NCBI GenBank assembly: GCA_001942185.1
Contig: MKJV01000081.1
Location: forward strand, 39,017 to 103,016
Length of the DNA: 64,000 nt
Direction of reading: 5' to 3'
Source: Pseudonocardia sp. CNS-004
GTDB taxonomy: Bacteria > Actinomycetota > Actinomycetes > Mycobacteriales > Pseudonocardiaceae
Shown: positions 27,986 to 37,085 of the stretch, one piece after another
Position numbering within the stretch: position 1 is the stretch's first letter
Layout: every line of letters begins with the position of its first letter
Translations under genes and position numbers: made by a program
The notes under the pieces: generated by a model
What the model saw: only the letters and a program-made list of their open reading frames with translations
What the model was told of the DNA's origin: nothing
The model's database searches: none

Positions 27986-28990
27986 AGCCCCAGCTCCTGG
28001 AGGGTGGCGGTGATGGTGTCGTTCTGCGTCCGGATGAACTCCGCGGCCTCGTCGCCGGTGCGGAAGTCGTCGGCCCAGCCGCGCTTGGCGAGGATGTCCG
28101 ACCACTGCGGGCTGTCGTGGATCTTCGTCACGAAGTCGGTGATCGCCGCCTTCTGCTCGTCGGAGATCCCGGGCGGGGCGAAGAGCGCGCGCCAGTTGAC
28201 GAACTCGACGTCGTAGCCGGCGCTCTGGAGCGTGGGTGCGGGTTGCCCGGCGACGTCGCCCGTTTCCGAGGTGACGGCCAGCAGGCGCATCTCACCGGAC
28301 TCGATCTGGCCGACGAACTCCGAGAGTCCGGAGATCCCCACCTCGACGTCCCCGGAGAGGATGCCGGCGGTCGCCTCGCCGCCGCCCGCGTACCCGACGT
28401 ACTTCATGCCCGCGGGCTGCTGGCCCGCGGCCTTCAGCAGGAGCCTGCGGCGATGTGGTCGGAGCCGCCTGCCGACCCGCCGCCGAAGATCACCGACGTG
28501 GGGTCGGCCGCGTACTGCTCGACCACCTGCTGGATCGAGGTGAAGGGGGAGTCCTTGCGGACGACGAAGGCCTCGGTCTCCGAGGTGAGCGTCGCGATGG
28601 TCGTGGCGTCGGTGACCTTCAGCGGGGAGTCGGCCTGCAGCAGCGCCCCGACCATGACGAGCCCGCCGAGCATCAGCGTGTTCGGGTCGCCCTGGTACTG
28701 GCCGGTGAGCTGGGCAAGGCCGGTGGCTCCGCCGCCGCCTTCGCGGTTGACGACCTCGACGGGCTGGTCGGTGAGCTTGGCCTCGGTGATGACCTGCTGC
28801 AGGGAGCGCCCGGTGGAGTCCCACCCGCCGCCCGGCGCCGCCGGCACGAGGAGGGTGACCGGCGCGGCCGGATAGGTGCCTGCGTCCTGGCTGCCGGTGC
28901 CGGCGAACCGGGCGGACTGCATGCCGTGGCCGCGACCACCAGCCCGAGGGTGATGGCCGCCCGAGTGAGCCGGGTGCGGATCGACGTCAT
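27982..28990 (-). CDS. tctC: Tripartite tricarboxylate transporter substrate-binding protein TctC (two frameshifts)
   Basis: About 335 residues. The start MTSIRTRLTRAAITLGLVVAATAC gives a signal peptide and probable lipobox. A second frame has PVTLLVPAAPGGGWDSTGRSL and VVNREGGGGATG, the Bug/TctC motifs, with SVIFGGGSAGGSDHIAAG; the third has GMKYVGYAGGGEATAGILSG and ends in TLQELGL. One base is missing near 28918 and one near 28441 (ggctcctgctg, expected ggctccctgctg). It delivers a carboxylate to TctAB. It is divergent from the IclR gene, with a candidate operator between. Confidence 0.88.
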
Positions 28991-29054
28991 ACCTGTCTCC
29001 CTTGTCAGCGACGTGCGGCGACACTCTAGACATCAATCCACGGTGCGGTCCAGC

Positions 29055-29073
29055 GAAACCGTTGCATGGTTTC
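29055..29073. promoter_or_regulatory. Candidate IclR operator between tctC and iclR
   Basis: GAAACC-gttgcat-GGTTTC is a 6-base inverted repeat 19 bases before the regulator ATG at 29092 and about 65 bases before the tctC start. Short AT-containing palindromes of this size fit IclR-family binding. It could control both the transporter and the catabolic genes. Confidence 0.45.
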
Positions 29074-29091
29074 TCGTGTTACGGTCCCGCC

Positions 29092-29837
29092 ATGCCAGTC
29101 GCCGAGCCACAGGTACGCAGCGTGGGTCGCGCGTTCGGGATCCTCGACCTGCTGACGCGCCGGCCTCCGGTGCTCTCGCTCCGCGAGATCGTGGAGGAGA
29201 CCGGGCTGCCGAAGACCACCGTCGTCCGCCTGCTCGCCGACCTGCAGCGGCGCTCGGTCGTCGTCGCGGTCCGGGACGGGGAGTACTCGCTCGGGGCGGC
29301 GATGCTGTCGTGGGTGCGGGCCGCCGAGAGCCTGTGGCGCGTCGACGAGGAGACCCACGCGATCATGGCGCGGCTGGTGCGGGAGCACAACGAGACCGTG
29401 TGCGTGTACGTCCGGCAGGACCGCAACCGCATCGCGATCGCCCAGCACGAGGGCCGCCACACGGTGCGCAACGTCGTCGAGGTGGGGGCACCGATGCCGC
29501 TGTGGGCCGGCGCGGCGAGCAAGGTCCTGCTCATCGCGACCCCGCAGCTCGTGGGGCGGTTGCCGATCGACCCGGCCGCGCGGGAGCACCTCCTGCGCGA
29601 GATCGCGGCCACCGAGGAGCGGGGCTGGGCCCGCTCCGAGGGGGAGCGCGAGGTCGGGGCGTCCGCGATCGCCGCGCCGATCAGGGGACGGGACGGGCGG
29701 GTCATCGCCGCCCTGACGATGAGCGGCCCGAGCTCGCGGTTCGCAGGGGACGTCCTGGAGGCCGGCCTCGCCGGCCTGCGGGCGCCGCCGAGCGGCTCTC
29801 GGAGCGGGGCATCGGCAGCGTGGAGGCGCTCCTGTGA
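29092..29837 (+). CDS. IclR-family transcriptional regulator (frameshifted at C-terminus)
   Basis: About 248 residues. The N-terminal helix-turn-helix reads LSLREIVEETGLPKTTVVRLLADLQRRSVV. The effector domain follows (ETVCVYVRQDRNRIAIAQHEGRH, GAPMPLWAGAASKVLLIA, GWARSEGEREVGASAIAAPI). The last 15 codons (AERLSERGIGSVEALL) are in another frame; one base is missing near 29785 (cgggcgccgccgag). The stop overlaps the GTG of the CoA-transferase. It probably senses the carboxylate or CoA ester of the linked pathway. Confidence 0.9.
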
Positions 29838-31035
29838 ACCGGTTGCTCGACGGCGTCACCGTCCTCGATCTCACCAACGTGCTCGCCGGCCCGTACGCCG
29901 GCTACCAGCTCGCGCTGCTCGGCGCCGACGTCGTCAAGATCGAGAACCCCCGCGGAGGGGACCTGGCCCGCAGGCTCGGCGCCGACCCCGCGCTGAGCGA
30001 GGAGCTGCTCGGGGTGTCGTTCCTGGCGCAGAACTCGGCGAAGCGGTCCGTCACGCTCGACCTCAAGTCGCCCGCGGGCGCCGAGATCTTCACCCGGCTC
30101 GTGCGCGGCGCCGACGTCGTGCTGGAGAACTTCCGGCCCGGCGTGATGGAGCGTCTCGGGTTCGGCTGGGACGCGCTGCGCGCGATCAACCCGGGCATCG
30201 TCTACTGCGCCATCTCGGGGTTCGGGCAGACCGGCCCGATGCGGGGCGCCCGGCATACGACCAGATCATCCAGGGCCTGTCCGGCCTGATGAGCGTGACC
30301 GGCACCCCGGAGACGGCCCCGCTGCGGGTGGGCGCGCCGATCTGCGACTCCATGGGCGGGCTGGCGGCCGCGATGGCCGTGAACGCCGCGCTCGTGCGCA
30401 GGGCCCGCACCGGCGAGGGCGCGTTCCTGGACGTCTCCATGCTCGAGACCGCCATGACGTCCATGGGCTGGGTCGTGTCCGACCAGCTCGTCGCCGGGGT
30501 TGCGCCCACGGTGATGGCCAACGAGAACCGCACCGCGGCGCCGTCGGGCACCTTCGCCACCGCCGACGGCGCGCTCAACATCGCCGCGAACAAGCAGGAG
30601 CAGTGGGAGACGCTGTGTGCGGTGCTCGGGCGCGACGAGCTGGTGCACGACCCGCGGTTCCGCACGCGGGAGCTGCGCAAGGCCAACCGGGACGTGCTGC
30701 GGGCGGAGCTGGAGGCGACCCTGCGCGAGCGGACGGCTCGGGAGTGGGACGAGGAGCTGCTCGGGTCCGGCGTTCCGGCGGCGCCGGTCGTGTCGGTGGC
30801 CGAGGCACTGGCGACCGACCAGGTGCGGGCCCGCGGGCTGGTCGCCGAGCTGCCCACGCCCGCCGCGGGCGACGCGACGCTGCGCCTGCTCGGCGGGCCC
30901 GTGCACGTCGACGGCGAGCCTGCGACGCCGGACCGGCGCCCGCCGCGCCTCGGTGAGCACACGGACGAGGTGCTCTCCGGGCTGGGGCTTGCGAGCGACG
31001 AGATCGCGCGGCTGCGCGAGGAAGGGGTCATCTGA
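29834..31035 (+). CDS. CaiB/BaiF-type CoA-transferase (frameshifted)
   Basis: About 400 residues of a class III CoA-transferase. The first frame has VLDLTNVLAGPYAGYQLALLGADVVKIENP, the family N-terminus with the catalytic Asp expected in the next segment, and VLENFRPGVMERLGFGWDAL. The second frame begins AYDQIIQGLSGLMSVTG and ends with LGLASDEIARLREEGVI. One base is missing near 30250 (cggggcgcccg). It moves CoA from a donor thioester to a carboxylate, here probably the acid imported by TctABC, producing the substrate for the lyase that follows. Confidence 0.88.
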
Positions 31036-31036
31036 G

Positions 31037-31846
31037 ATGTCGAGACAGGCCACCAGGGACGACGAGGACCTGGCCTCCCGGTGGTGGGCCACGGCGATCA
31101 CCGACATCACCCCCGGCGTGATCCGCCTCCGCGGCTACCCGGTCGCCGACCTCATCGAGGAGGCGACGTTCGCTCAGGTCGTCTGGATGCTGCTGCGCGG
31201 CGACCTGCCGTCGCCCGCGCAGGCCCGGCTGCTGGAGCGGGCGCTCGTCGCGGGGGTGGACCACGGCCCGCAGTCGCCGGCGATCGCGATCGCCCGGATG
31301 GCGGCCACCTGCGGGGTCGGCATCAACAACGCCATGGCCAGCGCCGTCAACGTGCTCGGTGACGTCCACGGCGGGGCCGGGCAGCAGCTGATGGAGCTGC
31401 TCGCCCGCATCGACGCCGACGACGCGCCGGACGCGGTCCGCGCGGTGCTTGCCGACCTGAAGGCACGGAGGATCCACGTGCCGGGGTTCGGGCACCGCTT
31501 CCACCCGGTCGACCCGCGTCGCGACCCGCTCATGGCCGCGGTCGAGCGGGCGGTGTCCGACGGCGTCGTCGCCGGGCGTGCGTACCGGGTGGCGACCGAG
31601 ATCGAGCGGCAGCTGGCCCCGATCCCGATGAACATCGACGGCGCCACCGCGGTGATCTTCAGCGAGCTCGGCTTCGCGCCCGAGCTCGGGAGGGGGCTGT
31701 TCGTGTTGTCCAGGTCGGTGGGTGCGCTCGCCCACGCGTGGGAGGAGAGCGGTTCGGGCCTGCGCAACAAGGGCCCCATCCCGCGCACGAGCCTGCCCGC
31801 CTACACCGGGGAGCCGGAGCGCCGGGTGGAGGCCCACCGTGGCTGA
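31037..31846 (+). CDS. Citrate synthase-fold protein, citryl-CoA lyase-like
   Basis: A 269-residue protein, about two thirds the length of citrate synthase. It keeps citrate-synthase catalytic positions: His in NVLGDVHGGAGQQLMELL, His in VPGFGHRFHPVDPR and Asp in IPMNIDGATAVIFSELGF. This short form is annotated as citryl-CoA lyase in many bacteria, splitting a 3-hydroxy-acyl-CoA into acetyl-CoA and a keto acid. Following a CoA-transferase and preceding an RraA-like aldolase, it fits that role. It starts one base after the CoA-transferase stop and its TGA overlaps the next GTG. The exact substrate is not readable from sequence. Confidence 0.82.
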   Translation: MSRQATRDDEDLASRWWATAITDITPGVIRLRGYPVADLIEEATFAQVVWMLLRGDLPSPAQARLLERALVAGVDHGPQSPAIAIARMAATCGVGINNAMASAVNVLGDVHGGAGQQLMELLARIDADDAPDAVRAVLADLKARRIHVPGFGHRFHPVDPRRDPLMAAVERAVSDGVVAGRAYRVATEIERQLAPIPMNIDGATAVIFSELGFAPELGRGLFVLSRSVGALAHAWEESGSGLRNKGPIPRTSLPAYTGEPERRVEAHRG

Positions 31847-32449
31847 GATCGCCTCCTTCACCCGGACCGACCCGGAGCTCGTCGCCCGCCTGTCCCGGTT
31901 CGGCGCCGCCGTGCTCGGCGACGCGATGGGCCGCCGCGGCTGCCTCGACGACTCCGTCCAGGGGCGCTGGCCCGCGGCCGCGCTGGCCGGCCCCGCCTTC
32001 ACCGTGTGGACGCGGGAAGGCGACAACCTCGCGGTGCACGAAGCCCTCGAGGTGACGCGCCCGGCGACGTACTGGTCGTCGACGGGCACGGCGCCACGAT
32101 CAGGGCGCTGATCGGCGAGATGATCGCGATCAAGGCGAAGGCGAGGGGACTGGCGGGGTTCGTCATCGACGGCGCGGCGCGCGACATCACCGAGCTCGAG
32201 GCGCTCGGGATGCCGGTGTTCAGCCGTGGGCAGACGCCGGCGGGCCCGTTCAAGACGGGTCCGTTCGCACTGCTGGACACGGTGTCGGTCGGCGGGGTCG
32301 TGGTCCGCCCCGGCGACGCGGTCGTCGCCGACCGCGACGGGGTCGTCGTCGTCCCGCGGGACCGGGCGTCCGAAGTGCTGGCCGGCGCCGAGGAGATCGC
32401 CGCGAACGAGGTCGCCAAGCGCGCCGCGAACGCGGTGCCCGTCCGTTGA
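31839..32449 (+). CDS. RraA/HMG aldolase-like family protein (frameshifted)
   Basis: About 203 residues. The first frame gives RLSRFGAAVLGDAMGRRGCLDDSVQ; the second gives VLVVDGHGATIRALIGEMIAIKAKARGL and GFVIDGAARDITELEALGMPVFSRG, where the G-E-M-I and the R-D pair form the metal and carboxylate site of class II pyruvate aldolases and oxaloacetate decarboxylases. One base is missing near 32070 (cccggcgacg). Without the aldolase pair the fold would be RNase E inhibitor RraA, but the D-G-A-A-R-D motif and context favour a keto-acid aldolase or decarboxylase acting on the lyase product. Confidence 0.82.
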
Positions 32450-32525
32450 GCGAGCTTGCGAGCGAATCATGTCACAGCGCCTGCGCGAAGCGCCGGCCGA
32501 GCGACAGCGAGGCCGAGCGTTGAGC
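32447..32525 (+). repeat. 79-bp operon-junction repeat, copy 2, with 25-codon mini-ORF
   Basis: Same unit as 10809-10887, also bounded by TGAGC, with about five substitutions. TTG at 32446 overlaps the TGA of the RraA-like gene and opens MSELASESCHSACAKRRPSD..., which stops at 32521-32523 over the TTG start (32520) of the dehydrogenase. Of the substitutions, those at codons for C/H, V/D and V/A change the mini-protein, while its length and both overlaps are kept. ATG 32469 inside it is in frame with the downstream gene. Confidence 0.8.
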
Positions 32526-33454
32526 GACTGGCTGACGTGGGTGCCCCGCCCGATCGACGAGGCGGCGTGCGCGCGGCTGCGCGAGGTGGGTGACGTCGCG
32601 CTCGGGGTGCCGTGGGAGGAGGTCGCCGGGAAGGTCGACGCCGTGCTCCTGCGCAGCGCGCGGATGGACCGGGAGCAGATCGAGGCCGCGCCCCGGCTGC
32701 GGATCATCGCCCGCCACGGCGCCGGCTACGACACCGTCGACGTGGAGGCGGCCCGCGAGCACGGCGTCGCGGTCACGGTCACCGCGGACGCCAACGCCGT
32801 CTCGGTCGCGGAACACGCGTTCGCGCTGATCCTCGCCGTCGTGCGCCGGGTGGCCGCCGCCGACGCGGGGTGCGCGCGGGCCGCTGGGACGACGCCCGCC
32901 GGGCGGCCGTCGGGCTCGAGCTCGACGGGAAGGCGCTGGGGCTGGTCGGGTTCGGACGGATCGGGCAGCGGGTGGCGCGGATGGCCGCCGCGTTCGACAT
33001 GACGGTGCTGGCCGCGGACCCGGCCGCCGACGCAGCTGTGGCGCGCGACCTCGGCGTCGGGCTGGTCCCGCTGCCGGAGCTGCTCGCCGCGTCGGACGTG
33101 ATCAGCCTGCACGTCCCGCTGCTGCCCGCCACCCGCCACCTGATCGATGCGCGGGCGCTGGCCGCGGTGCGGCCCGGTGCGGTGCTGGTGAACACCTCAC
33201 GGGGCGGCCTCGTCGACGAGGCGGCGCTGGTCGACGCGCTGGACAGCGGGCTCCTCTCGGGCGCGGGACTGGACGTCTTCGAGGAGGAACCGCTCGCCGC
33301 GGGCAGCCCGCTGCTGCGTGCCGACGTCACACTCACCCCGCACTGCGGCGGGCAGACCGTCGAGGCGATGCGCCGCGTCGGTCTGCAGGCCGCCGACTCG
33401 GTGGTGGCCTGTGCGCGTGGCCTACCGGCGGATCAGCGCTCCTCGATCGTGTAG
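32520..33454 (+). CDS. D-2-hydroxyacid dehydrogenase, SerA/PGDH-like (frameshifted)
   Basis: About 312 residues. The first frame holds the substrate domain (VLLRSARMDREQIEAAPRLR, ARHGAGYDTVDVEAA); the second has the NAD-binding motif GLVGFGRIGQRVARMAAAF, then SLHVPLLPATRHLIDARAL, the catalytic Arg in NTSRGGLVDEAAL, Glu in DVFEEEPL and His in LTPHCGG. One base is missing near 32865 (gcggggtgcgcg). Start is TTG 32520 at the repeat boundary, or ATG 32469 inside the repeat. It would interconvert a 2-keto and 2-hydroxy acid of the upstream pathway. Its end overlaps the convergent lyase gene by 22 bases. Confidence 0.84.
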
Positions 33455-34226
33455 AAGGTGACGCGGCCGCCGTCGTCGTCGCCCTGGGCGGACTCGGCCT
33501 GCTGGTAGTTGCCCACCTGGAACCGGACCGTCTCGCCCTGGAACGACTCGGGGACCTGGGCGGTGGCCTGCTGGGTCTGGCCGTTGTGGGTGGCGCTGAT
33601 GGTCATCGAGCCGTTGCCGTCGTCGGTGATCGTGAAGTCGAACCGGTCGTTCAGCGGCACGCCGGTCAGCAGCGGGAAGGTCTGCTTCTCGTCGCCCTTC
33701 TGCTTCTGCTTGACCTCGGCCTCGATGGTGCCGTCCTTGTAGTGGAGCATCACGTAGGCCACCGACTTGATGTCGTCGGAGCCGTGGAGCTGGCCGATGA
33801 TGATGTCCCGCGAGTCGGACGGCACCTGCGACACCGCGAGCGACGCGGTCAGGCTGCGCTGTTCCTCGCCCGCGGTGAAGTCGGTGAGGCTGATGAGTTC
33901 GGAGCGGGGGCTCTTGGAGTTCTTGGTGGTGGCGCCGGCGGCGGGCGCCAGAACGTGAGGCTGCCGTCCGGGCCGGTGGTCAGCCACGGATCGGTGACGG
34001 CGGCAGGCTCGACCTCCTCGGCGTTGCCGTTGTCGCCCTCGACGGGGAGCGTGAGCTTCCAGCCCTGCAGGTCGACCGAGCTCGTGGGCGGGTTCGTGGT
34101 GGCGGGTCGCTCGGGTCCGATGCTGGCGAGCACCAGCCACAACAGTCCCCCGCCGAGGATGATCGCTCCTGCGACGACGGCCAGCACCCGGCGGTTCACC
34201 GTGCGGTGATCTGCTCGATTGGCCAT
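33433..34226 (-). CDS. Polysaccharide lyase, PL7 alginate lyase-like, membrane-anchored (frameshifted)
   Basis: About 265 residues. The N-terminus (VLAVVAGAIILGGGLLWLVLA) is a signal anchor, so the domain lies outside the cell. PL7 motifs are DLQGWKLTLPVEGDN, SPRSELISL with the catalytic Arg, IIIGQLHG with the Gln/His pair and RFQVGNYQQA with the catalytic Tyr. Such enzymes cleave alginate or other polyuronates by beta-elimination. One base is missing near 33945 (ttctggcgcccgccg). Its start lies only 25 bases from the divergent SDR start. Some PL7-like domains occur in non-alginolytic actinobacteria, so the substrate is open. Confidence 0.83.
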
Positions 34227-34251
34227 GTGACCGATGCTAGGTGGGGAAACT

Positions 34252-35034
34252 ATGAGGACGCTGAAGAACAACATCTGCCTCGTCACCGGGGCCGGCAGCG
34301 GCATCGGGGCGGCCACGGCGGTGGCGTTGGCCGCCGAGGGTGCCGTCACGGTGCTCGCGGGGCGGCGCCGCGAGCCGTTGGAGGAGGTCGCGGCCACGAT
34401 CGACGCGGCGGGCGGCACCGCGCACGTCGCGCCGGCCGCCGTCGACGACCCCGCGCAGGTGGCAGCGCTCGTCGACGGGGTGCGCGACCGCGTCGGCCCG
34501 GTGGACGTGCTGGTCAACGTGGCCGGGGCGTCGTCGCGGACCCGCAACGCCCGCTGGATGTCCGACGACGACTGGGATGCTGTGGTGGCGGTCAACCTGA
34601 GCGGGGTGTTCGCCCTGACCCGGGCGGTGCTGCCGGACATGCTCGACCGCGGCGCCGGCACGGTGATCACCGTGTCGTCGGTGGCCGCGGTGCACCCCGG
34701 TCTGCTCTCCGGGCCTGCCTACGGCGCCGCGAAGGCGGGCGTCGTGAACTTCATGCACTACCTCAACGCCTCCTACCGGCGTGACGGCGTCCGGGCCACC
34801 GCGATCCTGCCGGGCGAGGTGGACACCCCGATCCTGGACAACCGCCCGCTGCCCCCGCAGGCGCAGGAGCGCGCCACGATGCTCATGCCCGAGGACGTCG
34901 CCGCCGCCGTGCTGCTCGCTGCGTCGCTGCCGCAGCGCGCGGTCGTCGAGGAGCTGCTGATCAACCCTACGTACCAGCGCGACCTGTCCGCCGACATCGA
35001 GGCGGGACGGCGCTACGGCGCACCGGACGCCTGA
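34252..35034 (+). CDS. SDR-family oxidoreductase
   Basis: A 260-residue classical short-chain dehydrogenase. The cofactor motif is TGAGSGIGAATAVALA, with NVAGASS for the NNAG position and the catalytic Ser/Tyr/Lys in ITVSSVAAVHP and GPAYGAAKAG. GRRREP after the second strand suggests NADP(H). ATG 34252 follows AGGTGGGGAAACT, a good ribosome binding site, and is preferred over ATG 34234. It is complete. The substrate is not evident; it lies divergent to the PL7 lyase and upstream of a cytidylate-kinase-like gene. Confidence 0.88.
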   Translation: MRTLKNNICLVTGAGSGIGAATAVALAAEGAVTVLAGRRREPLEEVAATIDAAGGTAHVAPAAVDDPAQVAALVDGVRDRVGPVDVLVNVAGASSRTRNARWMSDDDWDAVVAVNLSGVFALTRAVLPDMLDRGAGTVITVSSVAAVHPGLLSGPAYGAAKAGVVNFMHYLNASYRRDGVRATAILPGEVDTPILDNRPLPPQAQERATMLMPEDVAAAVLLAASLPQRAVVEELLINPTYQRDLSADIEAGRRYGAPDA

Positions 35035-35127
35035 CGGATTCCTCCGACCGGGGTATGTCCTGGGCTGCCGACGGGTATCACCTGGACTAACGTTGTCGGC
35101 CCAGGTCTTCGGGGATGGAGGCCAGCC

Positions 35128-35810
35128 ATGCGACCTGTCGTCACGATCTCTGCAAGCTACGGTTCCGGGGGTGCGTTCATCGGCCCGGCGGTCGCGAGAA
35201 GCTCGGCGTGCCGTTCCTGGACCGTGCGATACCCACGGCCGTGGCCGACGAGCTCGGCATCCCGCTCGAGGATGCGCTGAGCCGCGACGAGCAGGTCCAG
35301 GGCTGGCTCTCGCGCATGCTGACGGCCACGGCGCCGGCCACCACCGACTGGATGGTCGGTGCCGTGCCGCCGCCCGGTGCGCTGCTGCCCGACTCGCACG
35401 TGCACGCCTGCACCGAGCGGGCCATCCGCGACGGCATCCGGGAGCGGGGCGGGGTGATACTCGGCCGGGCGGCCGCGATCGTGCTGCGCGACCACCGCGC
35501 CGCACTCCACGTGCGGCTCGACGGCAACCCGGAGCGCCGCGTCTGGCAGGCCATGAGGATGCTGGGCATCAACGAGCGGGCCGCGCGCGACGCGATGAGC
35601 CGCAACGACAGCGCCCGCACGGCCTACGTGAAGCACTACTACCGCACCGACCCGGCCAGCCCCGAGCACTACCACCTGGTGCTGGACAGCACACTGATCG
35701 GGCACGACGACTGCGTCGAGATCATCCTCGCGGCGGCGGCCGCCCGCCGCCGTGCGCAGGAGGAGCGTCCGGAGCAGTCCGACGGGCACGCCCGGTCGCC
35801 GCAGCGGTAG
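35128..35810 (+). CDS. Cytidylate kinase-like family protein (frameshifted)
   Basis: About 227 residues. The first frame gives MRPVVTISASYGSGG, a modified P-loop; the second continues EKLGVPFLDRAIPTAVADELG. RERGGVILGRAAAIVLRD and LHVRLDGNPERRVWQAMRM are typical of the AAK6/cytidylate-kinase-like family, which lacks the dedicated CMP-binding insert. One base is missing near 35200 (gtcgcgagaag, expected gtcgcggagaag). Proteins of this group are widespread but their phosphate acceptor is unknown. ATG 35128 is preceded by GGGATGGAGGCCAGCC. Confidence 0.82.
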
Positions 35811-35813
35811 CGG

Positions 35814-36956
35814 TCAGACCACCGGCAGGCCCGGGTGCAGTCCGGGCGTGCCGGTGGTCGGGGGTCCCTGCACCTCGCCGAAGTGCAGGGCGAACGTCTG
35901 CCGCCAGCGCTCGACCTCGGCGCGGTCGTCCATGAACTGCGCGAACTCGTCGATGCGGGCGCTCGGGTACTCCCAGATGGGTTCGAGCCCACCGTGCGGG
36001 ATGACGTCGGTGCGCACCGACCAGCCGTTGGGTGAGCTGCGCTGCACGTCGACGGAGAGCAGCCAGTTCAGGTAGAGCCGCGCGGCCGCCGGGTGCCGAG
36101 CCCCGGCGAGGATCGCCGACCGCTGGCCCCAACCGAGGAACGGACCGTCGACGGGAACCACCCAGCGCGGTGCCGAGGCCGGGACGGGGGATCCCGGGCC
36201 GCCGATCCCGATCGACTTCTGCCCCGCGCCCACCGCGGCCGCGGGGGAGTGGGTGCCGCGCGAGAACTGGACGTCCTGGGCGGCGAGCCCTTCCGCCCAC
36301 CCCCACCCGTACGTCATCACGTACTCGCGGTAGAGGAACAGCACCCCGTCGTCGTCCTGCGGGTAGGAAGACGCGATCTTGCCCCTCCACCGGGGGTCGA
36401 CCAGGTCGAGCGGGGTGGCGGGGACGGAGCCGCTCGTGTCGTCGTACACGTAGCTGAGGGCGACCACGGCGGTCGCGAGCCACGCGCCGTCCGGGTCCCG
36501 GAACCGCTCCGGCAGCGTCGAGAAGCCCGCGGGCCTGTACGGGAGCAGCAGACCCTCCTCCTTCCACCGGGGGAAGTCGTGCAGGGTCGGCAGCTGCACC
36601 ACGTCCGGGACCACGGTGCCGGTCGCGACCTGGCTGTCGACCCGGACACCGTGGAACTTGCCGTAGTCGACCACCACGGTCGGCTTCATGCCGGGAAAGC
36701 GGGAGCGGAACGCCTGCTCGGTGCCGTTCAGCTGCGTCGGCGTGTCCCCTCCCGCGTACACGACGAGGCGCCCGCCCTCCGCGAGGGCCTCGGCGTGCAG
36801 CTGGTCGAGCGTCCGCGTCTCCTCCGGGACCGCCTCCCCCGGCACCGCCGCACCGGAGCGGGCGGGGGACGTCCCGCACGCGGCGGCCACCGGGCCCAGC
36901 GTGGCCGCGCCGAACGCCGCGGCACCCGCGTGGAGCATCCGCCGCCTGCTGAACAC
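35814..36956 (-). CDS. ABC-type extracellular substrate-binding lipoprotein (Tat), iron(III)/spermidine-like
   Basis: A 380-residue binding protein. The leader MFSRRRMLHAGAAAF has a twin-arginine motif, and VAAAC is the lipobox. The mature protein resembles family-1 binding proteins for ferric iron or polyamines: LVVYAGGDTPTQLNGTEQAFRSRFPG, VVPDVVQLPTLHDFPRWKEEGLL, YVYDDTSG. GTG 36956 follows GGAGGAGCGGAATTGACC, a strong ribosome binding site; a longer frame to 37031 adds unrelated sequence. No permease or ATPase lies nearby, so it is either orphaned or serves as an extracellular binder for another system. Confidence 0.82.
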   Translation of the reverse strand: MFSRRRMLHAGAAAFGAATLGPVAAACGTSPARSGAAVPGEAVPEETRTLDQLHAEALAEGGRLVVYAGGDTPTQLNGTEQAFRSRFPGMKPTVVVDYGKFHGVRVDSQVATGTVVPDVVQLPTLHDFPRWKEEGLLLPYRPAGFSTLPERFRDPDGAWLATAVVALSYVYDDTSGSVPATPLDLVDPRWRGKIASSYPQDDDGVLFLYREYVMTYGWGWAEGLAAQDVQFSRGTHSPAAAVGAGQKSIGIGGPGSPVPASAPRWVVPVDGPFLGWGQRSAILAGARHPAAARLYLNWLLSVDVQRSSPNGWSVRTDVIPHGGLEPIWEYPSARIDEFAQFMDDRAEVERWRQTFALHFGEVQGPPTTGTPGLHPGLPVV

Positions 36957-37085
36957 GGTCAATTCCGCTCCTCCCGCCGAGCTGCACCGGGTGCGGACAC
37001 CGGCACGGTACGGCGGAGCAGGGCACACCACCGGCCCAGACGACGCGGCCGCGGGCGAAATCCACCGATCGGGGAGCGGGGAGGG

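Noticed and set aside
31839..32449. RNase E inhibitor RraA
   Set aside because: The fold is shared, but the D-G-A-A-R-D motif and neighbouring CoA-transferase and lyase genes fit the keto-acid aldolase branch better.
34237..35505. 422-codon minus-strand frame
   Set aside because: Antisense to the SDR and cytidylate-kinase-like genes; low-complexity Arg/His composition.
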